Below the pieces are notes generated by a model. That model had not been told where the DNA came from, did no database searches, and worked only from the letters and a program-made list of their open reading frames with translations. A stretch of DNA of 5,085 bases from Candidatus Roizmanbacteria bacterium CG06_land_8_20_14_3_00_34_14 (GTDB lineage: Bacteria; Patescibacteriota; Microgenomatia; UBA1406; GWC2-37-13). The stretch lies in the NCBI GenBank assembly GCA_002779665.1, contig PEVZ01000070.1:1-5085 (forward strand). Reading direction: 5' to 3'. Numbering within the stretch: position 1 is the stretch's first letter; the number at the start of each line of letters is the position of its first letter. Positions 1-4,784 of the stretch are shown in pieces. Position numbers and translations under genes: made by a program.

Positions 1-1
1 A

Positions 2-355
2 GCTCCGGAGATTAAAAGACAGCTGAGACTTCTGATCAAGGAATTGAACTTCACCCACATCAAGCCAAATCAGATTTGGTGCATACGAAGTAGTGATGCC
101 AAAACGAGAGCTTACGCCCGAATCTGGGGGATGTCCCGCTTATTTCACGAAGTGGCCGGCCTTCCCCCCACTTATATTATAGAAATAATCAATCAACATT
201 TTGAAAAATTATCTCCGAGGGAAAAAACTAAAACCTTAATCCACGAGCTGATGCATATTCCAAAGACATTTTCCGGCGCCCTACTTTCTCATCGCGGACC
301 GCATCATGAAATTAACGACCGCGAGGTGGAAAGAATCCTCCGAAATTTAAAGTAA
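2..355 (+). CDS. Putative metallopeptidase, HELMH type (5' end outside window)
   Basis: The reading frame is open to the left edge, and the 14 codons before the first candidate start (TTG at 44) read like part of the domain (APEIKRQLRLLIKEL), so the true start is probably upstream. Numbering from TTG44, the protein has an RSSDAKTRAYARIWGM segment (residues 15-30), a hydrophobic YIIEII strand (44-49) and the zinc motif HELMH at 67-71, followed by IPKTFSGAL and a His-rich tail (H83, H87, H88) that could give the third metal ligand. This layout matches, from memory, the small putative phage/archaeal/CPR metallopeptidase family, whose substrate is unknown. No signal peptide or membrane segment is visible in this part, so it is probably cytoplasmic. 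It ends in TAA 25 bases before the LCP gene. The family call is fairly firm; the function is not known. Confidence 0.8.
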   Translation, partial: APEIKRQLRLLIKELNFTHIKPNQIWCIRSSDAKTRAYARIWGMSRLFHEVAGLPPTYIIEIINQHFEKLSPREKTKTLIHELMHIPKTFSGALLSHRGPHHEINDREVERILRNLK

Positions 356-361
356 GTGGGT

Positions 362-367
362 TATAAT
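362..367 (+). promoter_or_regulatory. -10 box (TATAAT) for the LCP gene
   Basis: A perfect TATAAT lies 13 bases before the LCP ATG, just after the stop of the upstream gene. By usual spacing transcription would start near 373-374, giving a leader of about 7 bases. No TTGACA-like -35 is seen at the right distance (339-344 reads tccgaa), and there is no exact TGn extension. The message would have no room for a Shine-Dalgarno site, and none is visible. The start site is an inference from spacing. Confidence 0.5.
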
Positions 368-380
368 TATCAAATCCCTT

Positions 381-1505
381 ATGAAAAAGATTGTCATTAT
401 TATCGTCGGTGTTTTTTTGGCATTTCTTGTTTTTTATTTTTCAACAAACAATCATTTCTTTAACAAAAAAAATTCTCCGACTTTGCCAAAGCCAAAACCG
501 GAAAAAACTACCTACAACTTTCTTCTTTTAGGTTATGGTGGTGGAAGTCACGATGGAACGTATTTGACCGATACAATTATGATTGCCAACATTGATATGA
601 AAGCAAAAAAAGCAACTCTCTTTTCTATCCCCCGGGATCTTTGGGTAAAATTACCAACAAAATCAGGCACTGATTTTCATACAAAAATTAACGCTGTCTA
701 TCAGCTTGAACTTTTCCCGAATGATTTTCCTGATCTAAAAAAAATTTCAACAAAGTCCACCCTTTCTCAAATCACCGGTTTATCAATTGATGGATATATG
801 AGCGTCAACTTTGCCGGCTTCACCAAGGCGGTCGATATTTTAGGCGGAATTGATGTTGATGTTAAAAGATCGTTTTTAGATCCTGAATACCCAATCGAAG
901 GTAAAGAAAAAGATCTCTGTGACAAAGATACAGAAGACTTATTTAAAAAGGCCGAACCATTTATCACGCCCGGATTTAATCCAGATGATCGAAATCAACA
1001 ATTTAAAGATAATCCGAAACTTGAAGAATTTGTAAAAAATGCTACCGATTCACCTGAGCTCGCCTTTCCCTGCCGTTACGAAAAATTAGAAATTAAGGCA
1101 GGAACAAATCATTTGGATGGGACAACGGCATTAAAATTTGCCCGCTCTCGCCATTCTTCGGAAGACGGTGGTGATTTTAATCGTGCCCTCCGTCAACAAC
1201 AGGTAATTGAAGCCATTAAAGATAAAGTCATCAACCTTGGCTTTATTTCCAAGATAATTCCCCTGATGGATGAGTTCAAAAAAGATGTCAAGACGGATAT
1301 TGGTCTTGAGGTAATAAAGAAATTTATTGGTGAGGCGGATAATTCGAAAGAATATAGGATTACAACGTTTGTTTTAACTGACCAAAACGTTCTAAAAAAC
1401 GCAGTTTCCGATGATAAACAGTATATTTTGATTCCACGAGAAGGTATGGATAACTGGAGCGGGATCCACCAAATGATCAGCTCTTCCTCAGCTATTATTA
1501 AATGA
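381..1505 (+). CDS. LytR-CpsA-Psr (LCP) family cell-envelope protein
   Basis: LCP proteins are membrane-anchored enzymes that transfer lipid-linked polymers (teichoic acid-like or capsular glycans) onto the cell wall. The protein has a short basic N-terminus and one membrane segment (about residues 4-20), then a Pro/Lys-rich linker (31-42) and an extracytoplasmic LCP domain. The domain starts NFLLLGYGGG (46-55) and contains LTDTIMI (D64), FSIPRDLWV (R85, D86), the GLSIDGYMSVNF and VDILGGIDVDV strands (133-161), and LDGTTALKFARSRH with DFNRALRQQQ (R255, R257, D265, R268, R271), the usual phosphate-binding and catalytic positions. An acidic insert of about 50 residues lies between C180 and C231, which may form a disulfide outside the cell. 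Residues 300-374 form a C-terminal tail ending near a YILIPREGMDNWSGIHQMI segment. The length, 374 aa, is normal. The 3' end overlaps the convergent DHH gene by 8 bases. The polymer it transfers cannot be inferred. Confidence 0.93.
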   Translation: MKKIVIIIVGVFLAFLVFYFSTNNHFFNKKNSPTLPKPKPEKTTYNFLLLGYGGGSHDGTYLTDTIMIANIDMKAKKATLFSIPRDLWVKLPTKSGTDFHTKINAVYQLELFPNDFPDLKKISTKSTLSQITGLSIDGYMSVNFAGFTKAVDILGGIDVDVKRSFLDPEYPIEGKEKDLCDKDTEDLFKKAEPFITPGFNPDDRNQQFKDNPKLEEFVKNATDSPELAFPCRYEKLEIKAGTNHLDGTTALKFARSRHSSEDGGDFNRALRQQQVIEAIKDKVINLGFISKIIPLMDEFKKDVKTDIGLEVIKKFIGEADNSKEYRITTFVLTDQNVLKNAVSDDKQYILIPREGMDNWSGIHQMISSSSAIIK

Positions 1506-2472
1506 TTTCTTTAATCTTTTCAATTAGTTGATCGGTATTTCCATTAAAGGTGGCGCCGGCGGCATTTTTGTGACCGCCGCCGCCAAATCTCTTAGCAATA
1601 ACTGACACGTCTGTTTTTTTTGAACGAAAACTGAGCGCAAATTTTCCTGCTTCATATTCAACCGCCATAATTCCAAAATCAAATCCTTTAATACTGCGGG
1701 CAAATAAATTGGCGACTATTTCTCTCGCCCCTTTCTGCTTCCCAAACTTGACATATGTTTCATTGTCTAAAACAGAATAAATGTACCTATCACCTTTACG
1801 TATTTTTGTTAAAAACTCGCCAATCATCCGGACTAAATCAAAATCAAAACTGTCAAATGCCTGTTCAACTACTTTGTCTCGATCAGCCCCTTTGTCAAGT
1901 AGCTCGGCCGTAATCTTAAAAGTGTTTTTTGCATTTTGGTCATATTTAAAAAAGACCGTGTCCGATGAAATCCCGGCAAATAACGATGTGGCAATATCCG
2001 AGTCGAACTCTACCTCCCAATCGTTAAGCAGGTTAAAAATTATTTCTGAAGTCGAGGATGCTTTTATATCTAATATTCGCTCAACATAATTCTCCCAATT
2101 ATTGGTTCGATGATGGTCAATAATTATTTTTTTAACATCCGGCAATTTAATTTCTTTACTACCGGTAACCACATCATATGAACCAGAATCTAAAATTAGA
2201 AACAAATCGTAGGGGCGGACATCTGTGTCCGCCCACGTTTTAAAATCAATTGTTAGAACCAAATCAGCACCTTTTAAAAATCTGTAATTTTCTGGGATTT
2301 CGTGGGGGCAAACCAACGTTGCTTTCTTACCAATTTTGTTTAAAGCTCTATAAAGGGCTGTCGCCGACCCAATCGAGTCAAGGTCGGGATTGCGGTGAAC
2401 GTTGATCAAAATATTTTTAGATTGTTTAATTTCTTGAAAAATTAATTTACTTTGAAAATAATTTTGTTTCAT
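1498..2472 (-). CDS. DHH/DHHA1 family phosphoesterase (NrnA-like)
   Basis: This is a 324-residue cytoplasmic phosphodiesterase of the group that includes NrnA (nanoRNA exonuclease and pAp phosphatase). The DHH domain shows motif I HRNPDLDSIGS (H26, D30, D32), motif II LILDSGS (D95), motif III IIDHHRTN (D119, H120, H121) and motif IV GISSDTVFF (D171), all expected Mn ligands. The C-terminal DHHA1 domain carries FGGGGHKNAAGA (296-307), the substrate-binding loop. All key residues are kept, so it should be active. The ATG overlaps the stop of the upstream phosphatase gene in an ATGA arrangement, and no clear Shine-Dalgarno site is seen, which points to coupled translation. It is the last gene of a three-gene unit. 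Residues 79-88 (TWADTDVRPY) are encoded by a GC-rich palindrome that looks like a dispersed repeat. The exact substrate (nanoRNA, pAp or a cyclic dinucleotide product) is not decided by the sequence. Confidence 0.92.
   Translation of the reverse strand: MKQNYFQSKLIFQEIKQSKNILINVHRNPDLDSIGSATALYRALNKIGKKATLVCPHEIPENYRFLKGADLVLTIDFKTWADTDVRPYDLFLILDSGSYDVVTGSKEIKLPDVKKIIIDHHRTNNWENYVERILDIKASSTSEIIFNLLNDWEVEFDSDIATSLFAGISSDTVFFKYDQNAKNTFKITAELLDKGADRDKVVEQAFDSFDFDLVRMIGEFLTKIRKGDRYIYSVLDNETYVKFGKQKGAREIVANLFARSIKGFDFGIMAVEYEAGKFALSFRSKKTDVSVIAKRFGGGGHKNAAGATFNGNTDQLIEKIKEII
2208..2237. repeat. GC-rich palindromic element inside the DHH coding region
   Basis: Perfect 9-base arms (gggcggaca at 2213-2221, tgtccgccc at 2226-2234) flank a four-base loop. 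After a two-base bulge (2211-2212), three more pairs form (cgt 2208-2210 with acg 2235-2237). Its GC content contrasts with the AT-rich gene around it. The gtagggg lead-in and the ggcgga/tccgcc arms resemble the intergenic palindromes at 4086-4150 and 4504-4583. It is translated in frame as TWADTDVRPY between DHH motifs I and II. Confidence 0.75.
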
Positions 2473-3053
2473 ATTTTTTTTCTTATCCCAAATGTTTCCT
2501 TGATAATAAAGTCTACTCCATCGGAAAAAATTTTAACATAGGCAGTATTATCTATCGACCCTGGAGGTAAAGTTTTAGCATTAGCAAAGCCAAGATAGAT
2601 CAAAAACCAACGAATGATACCTCCGTGGGTCACTATCAAAATATTTTTGCCTTGATAATCAATTGCTACTTCTCTGATAAAAGGAATAAATCTATCGACT
2701 AACTGTTCATCAGTTTCGATTGAATTTTCAGATTCTAATTTAATTTCAACTTGATGCAAAAAACTAAAATGTTTTCCTTCATGTTTCCCAAAATATCTTT
2801 CCCTTAAGGCAACAGTGGTTTTTACTGATAATTTTTTTTCCAATATAGCAATTTCCGCTGTCCTTTTTGCTCTCATTAAATCCGAAGAAAAGATCGCCTC
2901 AAAATTGATATCTTTTAATTTTTTACCTAATTCTCTTGCTTGCTCTTCTCCAATTTTATTTAATGGGATGTCAGAGTGCCCTTGAACTATTCCTTTAGAA
3001 TTCCATTCCGTCTCTCCGTGGCGGGTAAGATAGACGGTGCAGTAATTTTTCAT
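2469..3053 (-). CDS. Histidine phosphatase family protein (phosphoglycerate mutase-like), copy 1
   Basis: This is a 194-residue member of the histidine phosphatase superfamily, which hydrolyses or transfers phosphate through a phospho-histidine. It shows TRHGETEWN (R11, nucleophile H12), VQGHSDIPLN (23-32), SSDLMRAKRTAE (R61), LRERYFGKHEG (proton-donor position E85) and IVTHGGIIRWF (second histidine H143), so the active site is complete. The length is typical for the GpmB/CobC-like branch. The substrate cannot be told: phosphoglycerate, alpha-ribazole phosphate and sugar phosphates are all used by relatives. It starts at ATG 3053, sharing one base with the stop of copy 2 (TAATG), with an AAAGGGG Shine-Dalgarno-like site before it. 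Its own TGA overlaps the DHH start. It is roughly half identical by eye to the next gene upstream, so the pair looks like a tandem duplication. Confidence 0.92.
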   Translation of the reverse strand: MKNYCTVYLTRHGETEWNSKGIVQGHSDIPLNKIGEEQARELGKKLKDINFEAIFSSDLMRAKRTAEIAILEKKLSVKTTVALRERYFGKHEGKHFSFLHQVEIKLESENSIETDEQLVDRFIPFIREVAIDYQGKNILIVTHGGIIRWFLIYLGFANAKTLPPGSIDNTAYVKIFSDGVDFIIKETFGIRKKI

Positions 3054-3652
3054 TATTTTATCCCCTTTGTTTTCTCTATCTCAAAACTAACACCATCGCT
3101 TATTAGTTGGACGTAAGATAAATTATCAATATCACCTTCCGATAAATTTTTATAAATTCTAAGGCTCAAATTGATCAAAAAAAGCCTTATTGGACCGGCA
3201 TGTGTGACTATCAAAATAGTTTTCCCCAGATTTTGAACAGAAACTTCATGTATATAACTAATGAAGCGTTTAATCATTTTTTGTTCTTCTTCCACTTTTG
3301 CATTCTTTTTTTCGTTTGTCATTAAGTTATTAATAATTTCAAAAATTACTTTACTTTTTTTAAAGGAAACTCCCTCGTATTTGCCAAAATATCTTTCCCG
3401 AATGGCCATTGATTTAATTATATTTAACTTTCTTTTATCAGCGATTATTTTGGCGGTTTCGGTTGCCCTTTTTAAATCCGAAGAATAAATTGCGTCAAAT
3501 TTTACCTTTTTCAATTTTCCTGATAATTTTTCTGCCTGCTTCCTACCTTTTTCATTTAAAGGAATATCCTTTTGTCCTTGAATCAGTTTTTTTACGTTCC
3601 AATCTGTCTCTCCATGACGGACAAGATAGATCGTGCAGTAAGTATTTTTCAC
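3053..3652 (-). CDS. Histidine phosphatase family protein (phosphoglycerate mutase-like), copy 2
   Basis: This is a 199-residue paralogue of the downstream gene and the first gene of the operon. Active-site motifs are intact: VRHGETDWN (R12, H13), IQGQKDIPLN (24-33), SSDLKRATETAK (R62), IRERYFGKYEG (E86) and IVTHAGPIRLF (H151). HAG replaces the more common HGG, which is also seen in CobC-like relatives. It starts with GTG. This start is chosen because the N-terminus MKNTYCTIYLVRHGE aligns with MKNYCTVYLTRHGE of copy 1, and because a TATAAT box lies 6 bases upstream. The middle region (about 96-126) is Lys/Glu/Asn-rich and differs most from copy 1, which suggests diverged substrate selectivity rather than redundancy. 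The substrate is unknown. The TAA stop overlaps the next ATG by one base. Confidence 0.92.
   Translation of the reverse strand: MKNTYCTIYLVRHGETDWNVKKLIQGQKDIPLNEKGRKQAEKLSGKLKKVKFDAIYSSDLKRATETAKIIADKRKLNIIKSMAIRERYFGKYEGVSFKKSKVIFEIINNLMTNEKKNAKVEEEQKMIKRFISYIHEVSVQNLGKTILIVTHAGPIRLFLINLSLRIYKNLSEGDIDNLSYVQLISDGVSFEIEKTKGIK
3062..3068 (-). promoter_or_regulatory. Shine-Dalgarno-like site for histidine phosphatase copy 1
   Basis: On the minus strand AAAGGGG ends 8 bases before ATG 3053, inside the last codons of the upstream gene. It is the only good ribosome-binding site in the window. It supports the chosen start and suggests that this internal operon gene can be re-initiated on, unlike the first gene, which appears leaderless. 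Confidence 0.5.
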
Positions 3653-3658
3653 AGATAA

Positions 3659-3667
3659 ATTATAGCA
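3659..3667 (-). promoter_or_regulatory. Extended -10 promoter (TGCTATAAT) of the phosphatase-DHH operon
   Basis: Reading the minus strand, TGC precedes a perfect TATAAT (3664-3659), an extended -10 that does not need a strong -35; none is obvious upstream. Counting the last T as -7 places +1 at about 3652, the G of the GTG start codon. The operon message is therefore predicted to be leaderless or nearly so. The box is seen directly; the start site is inferred. Confidence 0.65.
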
Positions 3668-3737
3668 AAAGCTGAAAAATCGATATAAAGTTTGTCAGGA
3701 AGTTAAATTTATTTTTGTTTTGGCGGTTCTTTTTTAT

Positions 3738-3974
3738 TCAAAAAAAATGTTTCTTCATAAAAGCCCTACCTGACCCTGATTTTAAATATTTTTCGAAATT
3801 AAAAGCGGTGTATTTATTTTGAAAAGCAAAATAAGAAACCAATTTAACCGGTAACCTCTCTTTTGTTGCAGGGACGCCACCTTTTTCATGTCTATTTATT
3901 CTTTCTTTAAGATTATCCGTGCAACCTAAATATGTTTTACTATCTGAACACAATAACATGTAAACATAATACAT
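3738..3974 (-). CDS. GIY-YIG domain protein, small free-standing form
   Basis: This is a 78-residue single-domain GIY-YIG protein of the UPF0213/YhbQ-like size class. It shows YVY at 3-5 (GIY position), TYLG at 14-17 (YIG position, with L for I), NLKERINRHEKG (20-31, catalytic Arg and His candidates R25 and H29), an SYFAF strand (47-51) and FEKYLKSGSGRAFMKKHF (60-77), where E61 is the expected metal ligand. The fold normally cuts DNA by a single-metal mechanism; the role of these small bacterial forms is unsettled. The ATG at 3974 is chosen because the domain begins there. The frame stays open another 75 codons upstream to an ATG at 4199, but that part is encoded by palindromic repeats and does not look like a domain. 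No Shine-Dalgarno or -10 box is clear next to 3974. The gene ends in TGA 85 bases before the downstream operon. Confidence 0.85.
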   Translation of the reverse strand: MYYVYMLLCSDSKTYLGCTDNLKERINRHEKGGVPATKERLPVKLVSYFAFQNKYTAFNFEKYLKSGSGRAFMKKHFF

Positions 3975-3984
3975 ATGCGGACCT

Positions 3985-4037
3985 CGTCTCGCCGAAGTCT
4001 CGACGAATTCCGACTTCGCTAAAGCTACGTCGAGACG
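3985..4037. repeat. Palindromic repeat, block 1, with CGCTAAAGCTACG core
   Basis: Nine-base arms gtctcgacg (3997-4005) and cgtcgagac (4028-4036) pair perfectly. An alternative pairing uses cgtctcg (3985-3991) with cgagacg (4031-4037), so two mutually exclusive stems are possible. The centre holds cgctaaagctacg (4017-4029), repeated exactly at 4512-4524. The element ends about 10 bases from the GIY-YIG start codon. Confidence 0.7.
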
Positions 4038-4049
4038 AAGGCGGTGTGC

Positions 4050-4067
4050 GTTCGAAAAAATTCGAAC
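4050..4067. repeat. Hairpin with gttcgaa/ttcgaac arms
   Basis: Seven-base arms at 4050-4056 and 4061-4067 are separated by aaaa. It sits between the block 1 palindrome and the next GC-rich hairpin and appears to be part of the same repeat mosaic. It is not followed by a T tract on either strand, so it does not look like a terminator. Confidence 0.5.
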
Positions 4068-4091
4068 AGATTTCGCCCAAAATTTGTAGGG

Positions 4092-4126
4092 CGGGCGGAA
4101 TCCCCCCCAAACCCCCCTTCCGCCCG
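4092..4126. repeat. GC-rich hairpin with C-tract loop
   Basis: Arms cgggcggaa (4092-4100) and ttccgcccg (4118-4126) are perfect inverted copies around a 17-base loop made almost entirely of C with three A. It begins just after gtaggg (4086-4091), which resembles the lead-in of the palindrome inside the DHH gene. On the minus strand the loop is a G-rich tract with two runs of six or more G. Confidence 0.65.
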
Positions 4127-4135
4127 TCGCACCTG

Positions 4136-4150
4136 TCCGCCTCTGGCGGA
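4136..4150. repeat. Short hairpin tccgcc-tct-ggcgga
   Basis: Six-base perfect arms enclose a three-base loop. A near copy with one arm mismatch lies at 4569-4583 (tccgcc-ttt-ggagga), and the same tccgcc/ggcgga arms frame the 4504-4529 element. This makes it the smallest recurring unit of the repeat mosaic. Confidence 0.6.
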
Positions 4151-4245
4151 GAAGCGACCCTTTCGGATTGGACGATTTCAAGTTTTTCTTTGGCGGCAAA
4201 TTCTTTAAAATTCCAAGCCTCGAAGTAAAGTACGGTCAGCAACAT
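4140..4245 (-). other. Possible remnant coding segment upstream of the repeat block
   Basis: A minus-strand frame opens with ATG at 4245, directly after an in-frame TAA, and reads MLLTVLYFEAWNFKEFAAKEKLEIVQSERVA before running into repeat-derived sequence at about 4150. The first 30 residues look protein-like. YFEAW..KE.A.K.EK resembles the C-terminal part of GIY-YIG domains (YFEAF..KE.A.KREK), but there is no upstream GIY half. A CATAAT lies 5 bases before the ATG. This could be a decayed second GIY-YIG copy or chance. I would not call it a gene. Confidence 0.2.
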
Positions 4246-4294
4246 CTTTGATTATGCGATTTTTTCAAATATGTTTTTTCCTGTAGTGGAAAGA

Positions 4295-4310
4295 TTCATA
4301 GTTCTATGAA
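4295..4310. repeat. Hairpin ttcata-gttc-tatgaa
   Basis: Perfect six-base arms surround a four-base loop. It lies 9 bases before a much stronger hairpin. Taken alone it could be chance in AT-rich DNA; the pairing with its neighbour makes it worth noting. Confidence 0.4.
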
Positions 4311-4319
4311 CATTTATAT

Positions 4320-4349
4320 ATGTATCAATCTATCAATAGATTGATACAT
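4320..4349. repeat. Perfect 13-base-pair hairpin with TCAA loop
   Basis: Arms 4320-4332 (atgtatcaatcta) and 4337-4349 (tagattgatacat) are exact inverted copies around tcaa. This is the longest perfect stem in the window and is AT-rich, unlike the GC-rich repeat family. Neither strand has a T tract directly after it (plus side tcgtaaaaaaa, minus side atataaatg), so it is not an ordinary intrinsic terminator. It could be a dyad operator, a small RNA stem or the end hairpin of a small element. Confidence 0.7.
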
Positions 4350-4503
4350 TCGTAAAAAAAGATGAATACAAACTAACTAACATATTATTAGTGGACGCGA
4401 CCTAAATTAAAAATGGCTTGAATTTGTCAGAAAAACGGCTGGCGGTATTTTTTGAACGAAGTTTGAACTTTTTTTAACGAAAATCCTGAAAACTAATTTG
4501 GAC

Positions 4504-4529
4504 TCCGCCTCCGCTAAAGCTACGGCGGA
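4504..4529. repeat. Palindromic repeat, block 2, with CGCTAAAGCTACG core
   Basis: Arms tccgcc (4504-4509) and ggcgga (4524-4529) enclose the same cgctaaagctacg core (4512-4524) found in block 1 at 4017-4029. The arms differ from those of block 1, but each copy is self-complementary, as expected if the folded shape is what is kept. Confidence 0.65.
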
Positions 4530-4535
4530 CAAGTC

Positions 4536-4596
4536 GGCGGGGCAAACTATTTTTCTGGGGAATGTCTATCCGCCTTTGGAGGAGAATTGCCCCGCC
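4536..4596. repeat. Ten-base inverted repeat ggcggggcaa/ttgccccgcc
   Basis: Perfect arms at 4536-4545 and 4587-4596 bracket a 41-base interior that contains a degenerate copy of the short hairpin (4569-4583). It directly follows the block 2 core element, forming a nested array of palindromes. Confidence 0.65.
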
Positions 4597-4654
4597 TCGG
4601 CTTTCTTCCCACCCGCGAGGAGCGAGGCCTGAGAAGGAATGTGGGCGGGTTTTT
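4591..4654 (+). repeat. GC-rich nested palindromes ending in a T run (terminator-like)
   Basis: Several pairings compete here: cccgcc (4591-4596) with ggcggg (4644-4649), gcctcg (4594-4599) with cgaggc (4623-4628), and cccac (4608-4612) with gtggg (4641-4645). The last G-rich arm is followed by ttttt (4650-4654), as in an intrinsic terminator on the plus strand, but no plus-strand gene lies upstream to be terminated. It is more likely part of the repeat mosaic. Confidence 0.4.
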
Positions 4655-4784
4655 GAACCTTTCCTTTTTCGCTTTCGAATTTCGTGCCAGTTGAAAACTG
4701 ACGCGCCACCTTTTTACATCTTTAATTTAGCAAAAAATGGCAAAAAATCAAAGTCGGATTTCCTTTTCTAACCAAACTCCAAAA
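4655..4784. other. Gene-free stretch beside the glycosylase remnant
   Basis: This is AT-rich sequence with a short direct repeat of gcaaaaaat (near 4731-4748) and a weak cagtt/aactg dyad. Continuing past the TGA of the neighbouring remnant, the minus-strand frame reads FWSLVRKGNPTLIFCH and then shows no domain-like sequence. Confidence 0.4.

Larger units (their letters stand above)
4246..4500. other. AT-rich gene-free stretch between the two repeat blocks
   Basis: No coding frame of convincing quality, tRNA or rRNA is visible on either strand. The content is two adjacent hairpins (4295-4310 and 4320-4349), a 7-base direct repeat tagtgga (4284-4290 and 4389-4395) flanking them, and A- or T-runs. 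No promoter-like pair of boxes stands out. Confidence 0.5.

Noticed and set aside
767..967. Minus-strand open frame of 66 codons inside the LCP gene
   Set aside because: It lies wholly within the well-supported LCP coding region on the other strand and has no recognisable domain.
1498..1505. Bidirectional terminator between LCP and DHH
   Set aside because: The convergent genes overlap by 8 bases and no stem followed by a T tract is seen on either strand there.
1781..2089. Plus-strand open frame of 102 codons inside the DHH gene
   Set aside because: It is a Ser-rich antisense shadow of the DHH gene, whose motifs are complete in the other strand.
3261..3675. Two plus-strand open frames opposite histidine phosphatase copy 2
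   Set aside because: Both are antisense to a gene with intact catalytic motifs, and their hydrophobic Phe/Leu-rich content is what Lys/Glu-rich codons give when read backwards.
3932..4228. Plus-strand frame of 98 codons across the repeat block
   Set aside because: It is encoded by the GC-rich palindromes and by the antisense of the GIY-YIG start; no domain is visible.
3981..4654. CRISPR array
   Set aside because: The repeats are nested inverted repeats of different sequence, not regularly spaced direct repeats with unique spacers.
4562..4771. Plus-strand frame of 69 codons in repeat block 2
   Set aside because: It is Arg/Pro-rich translation of palindromic repeats with no promoter or ribosome-binding site.
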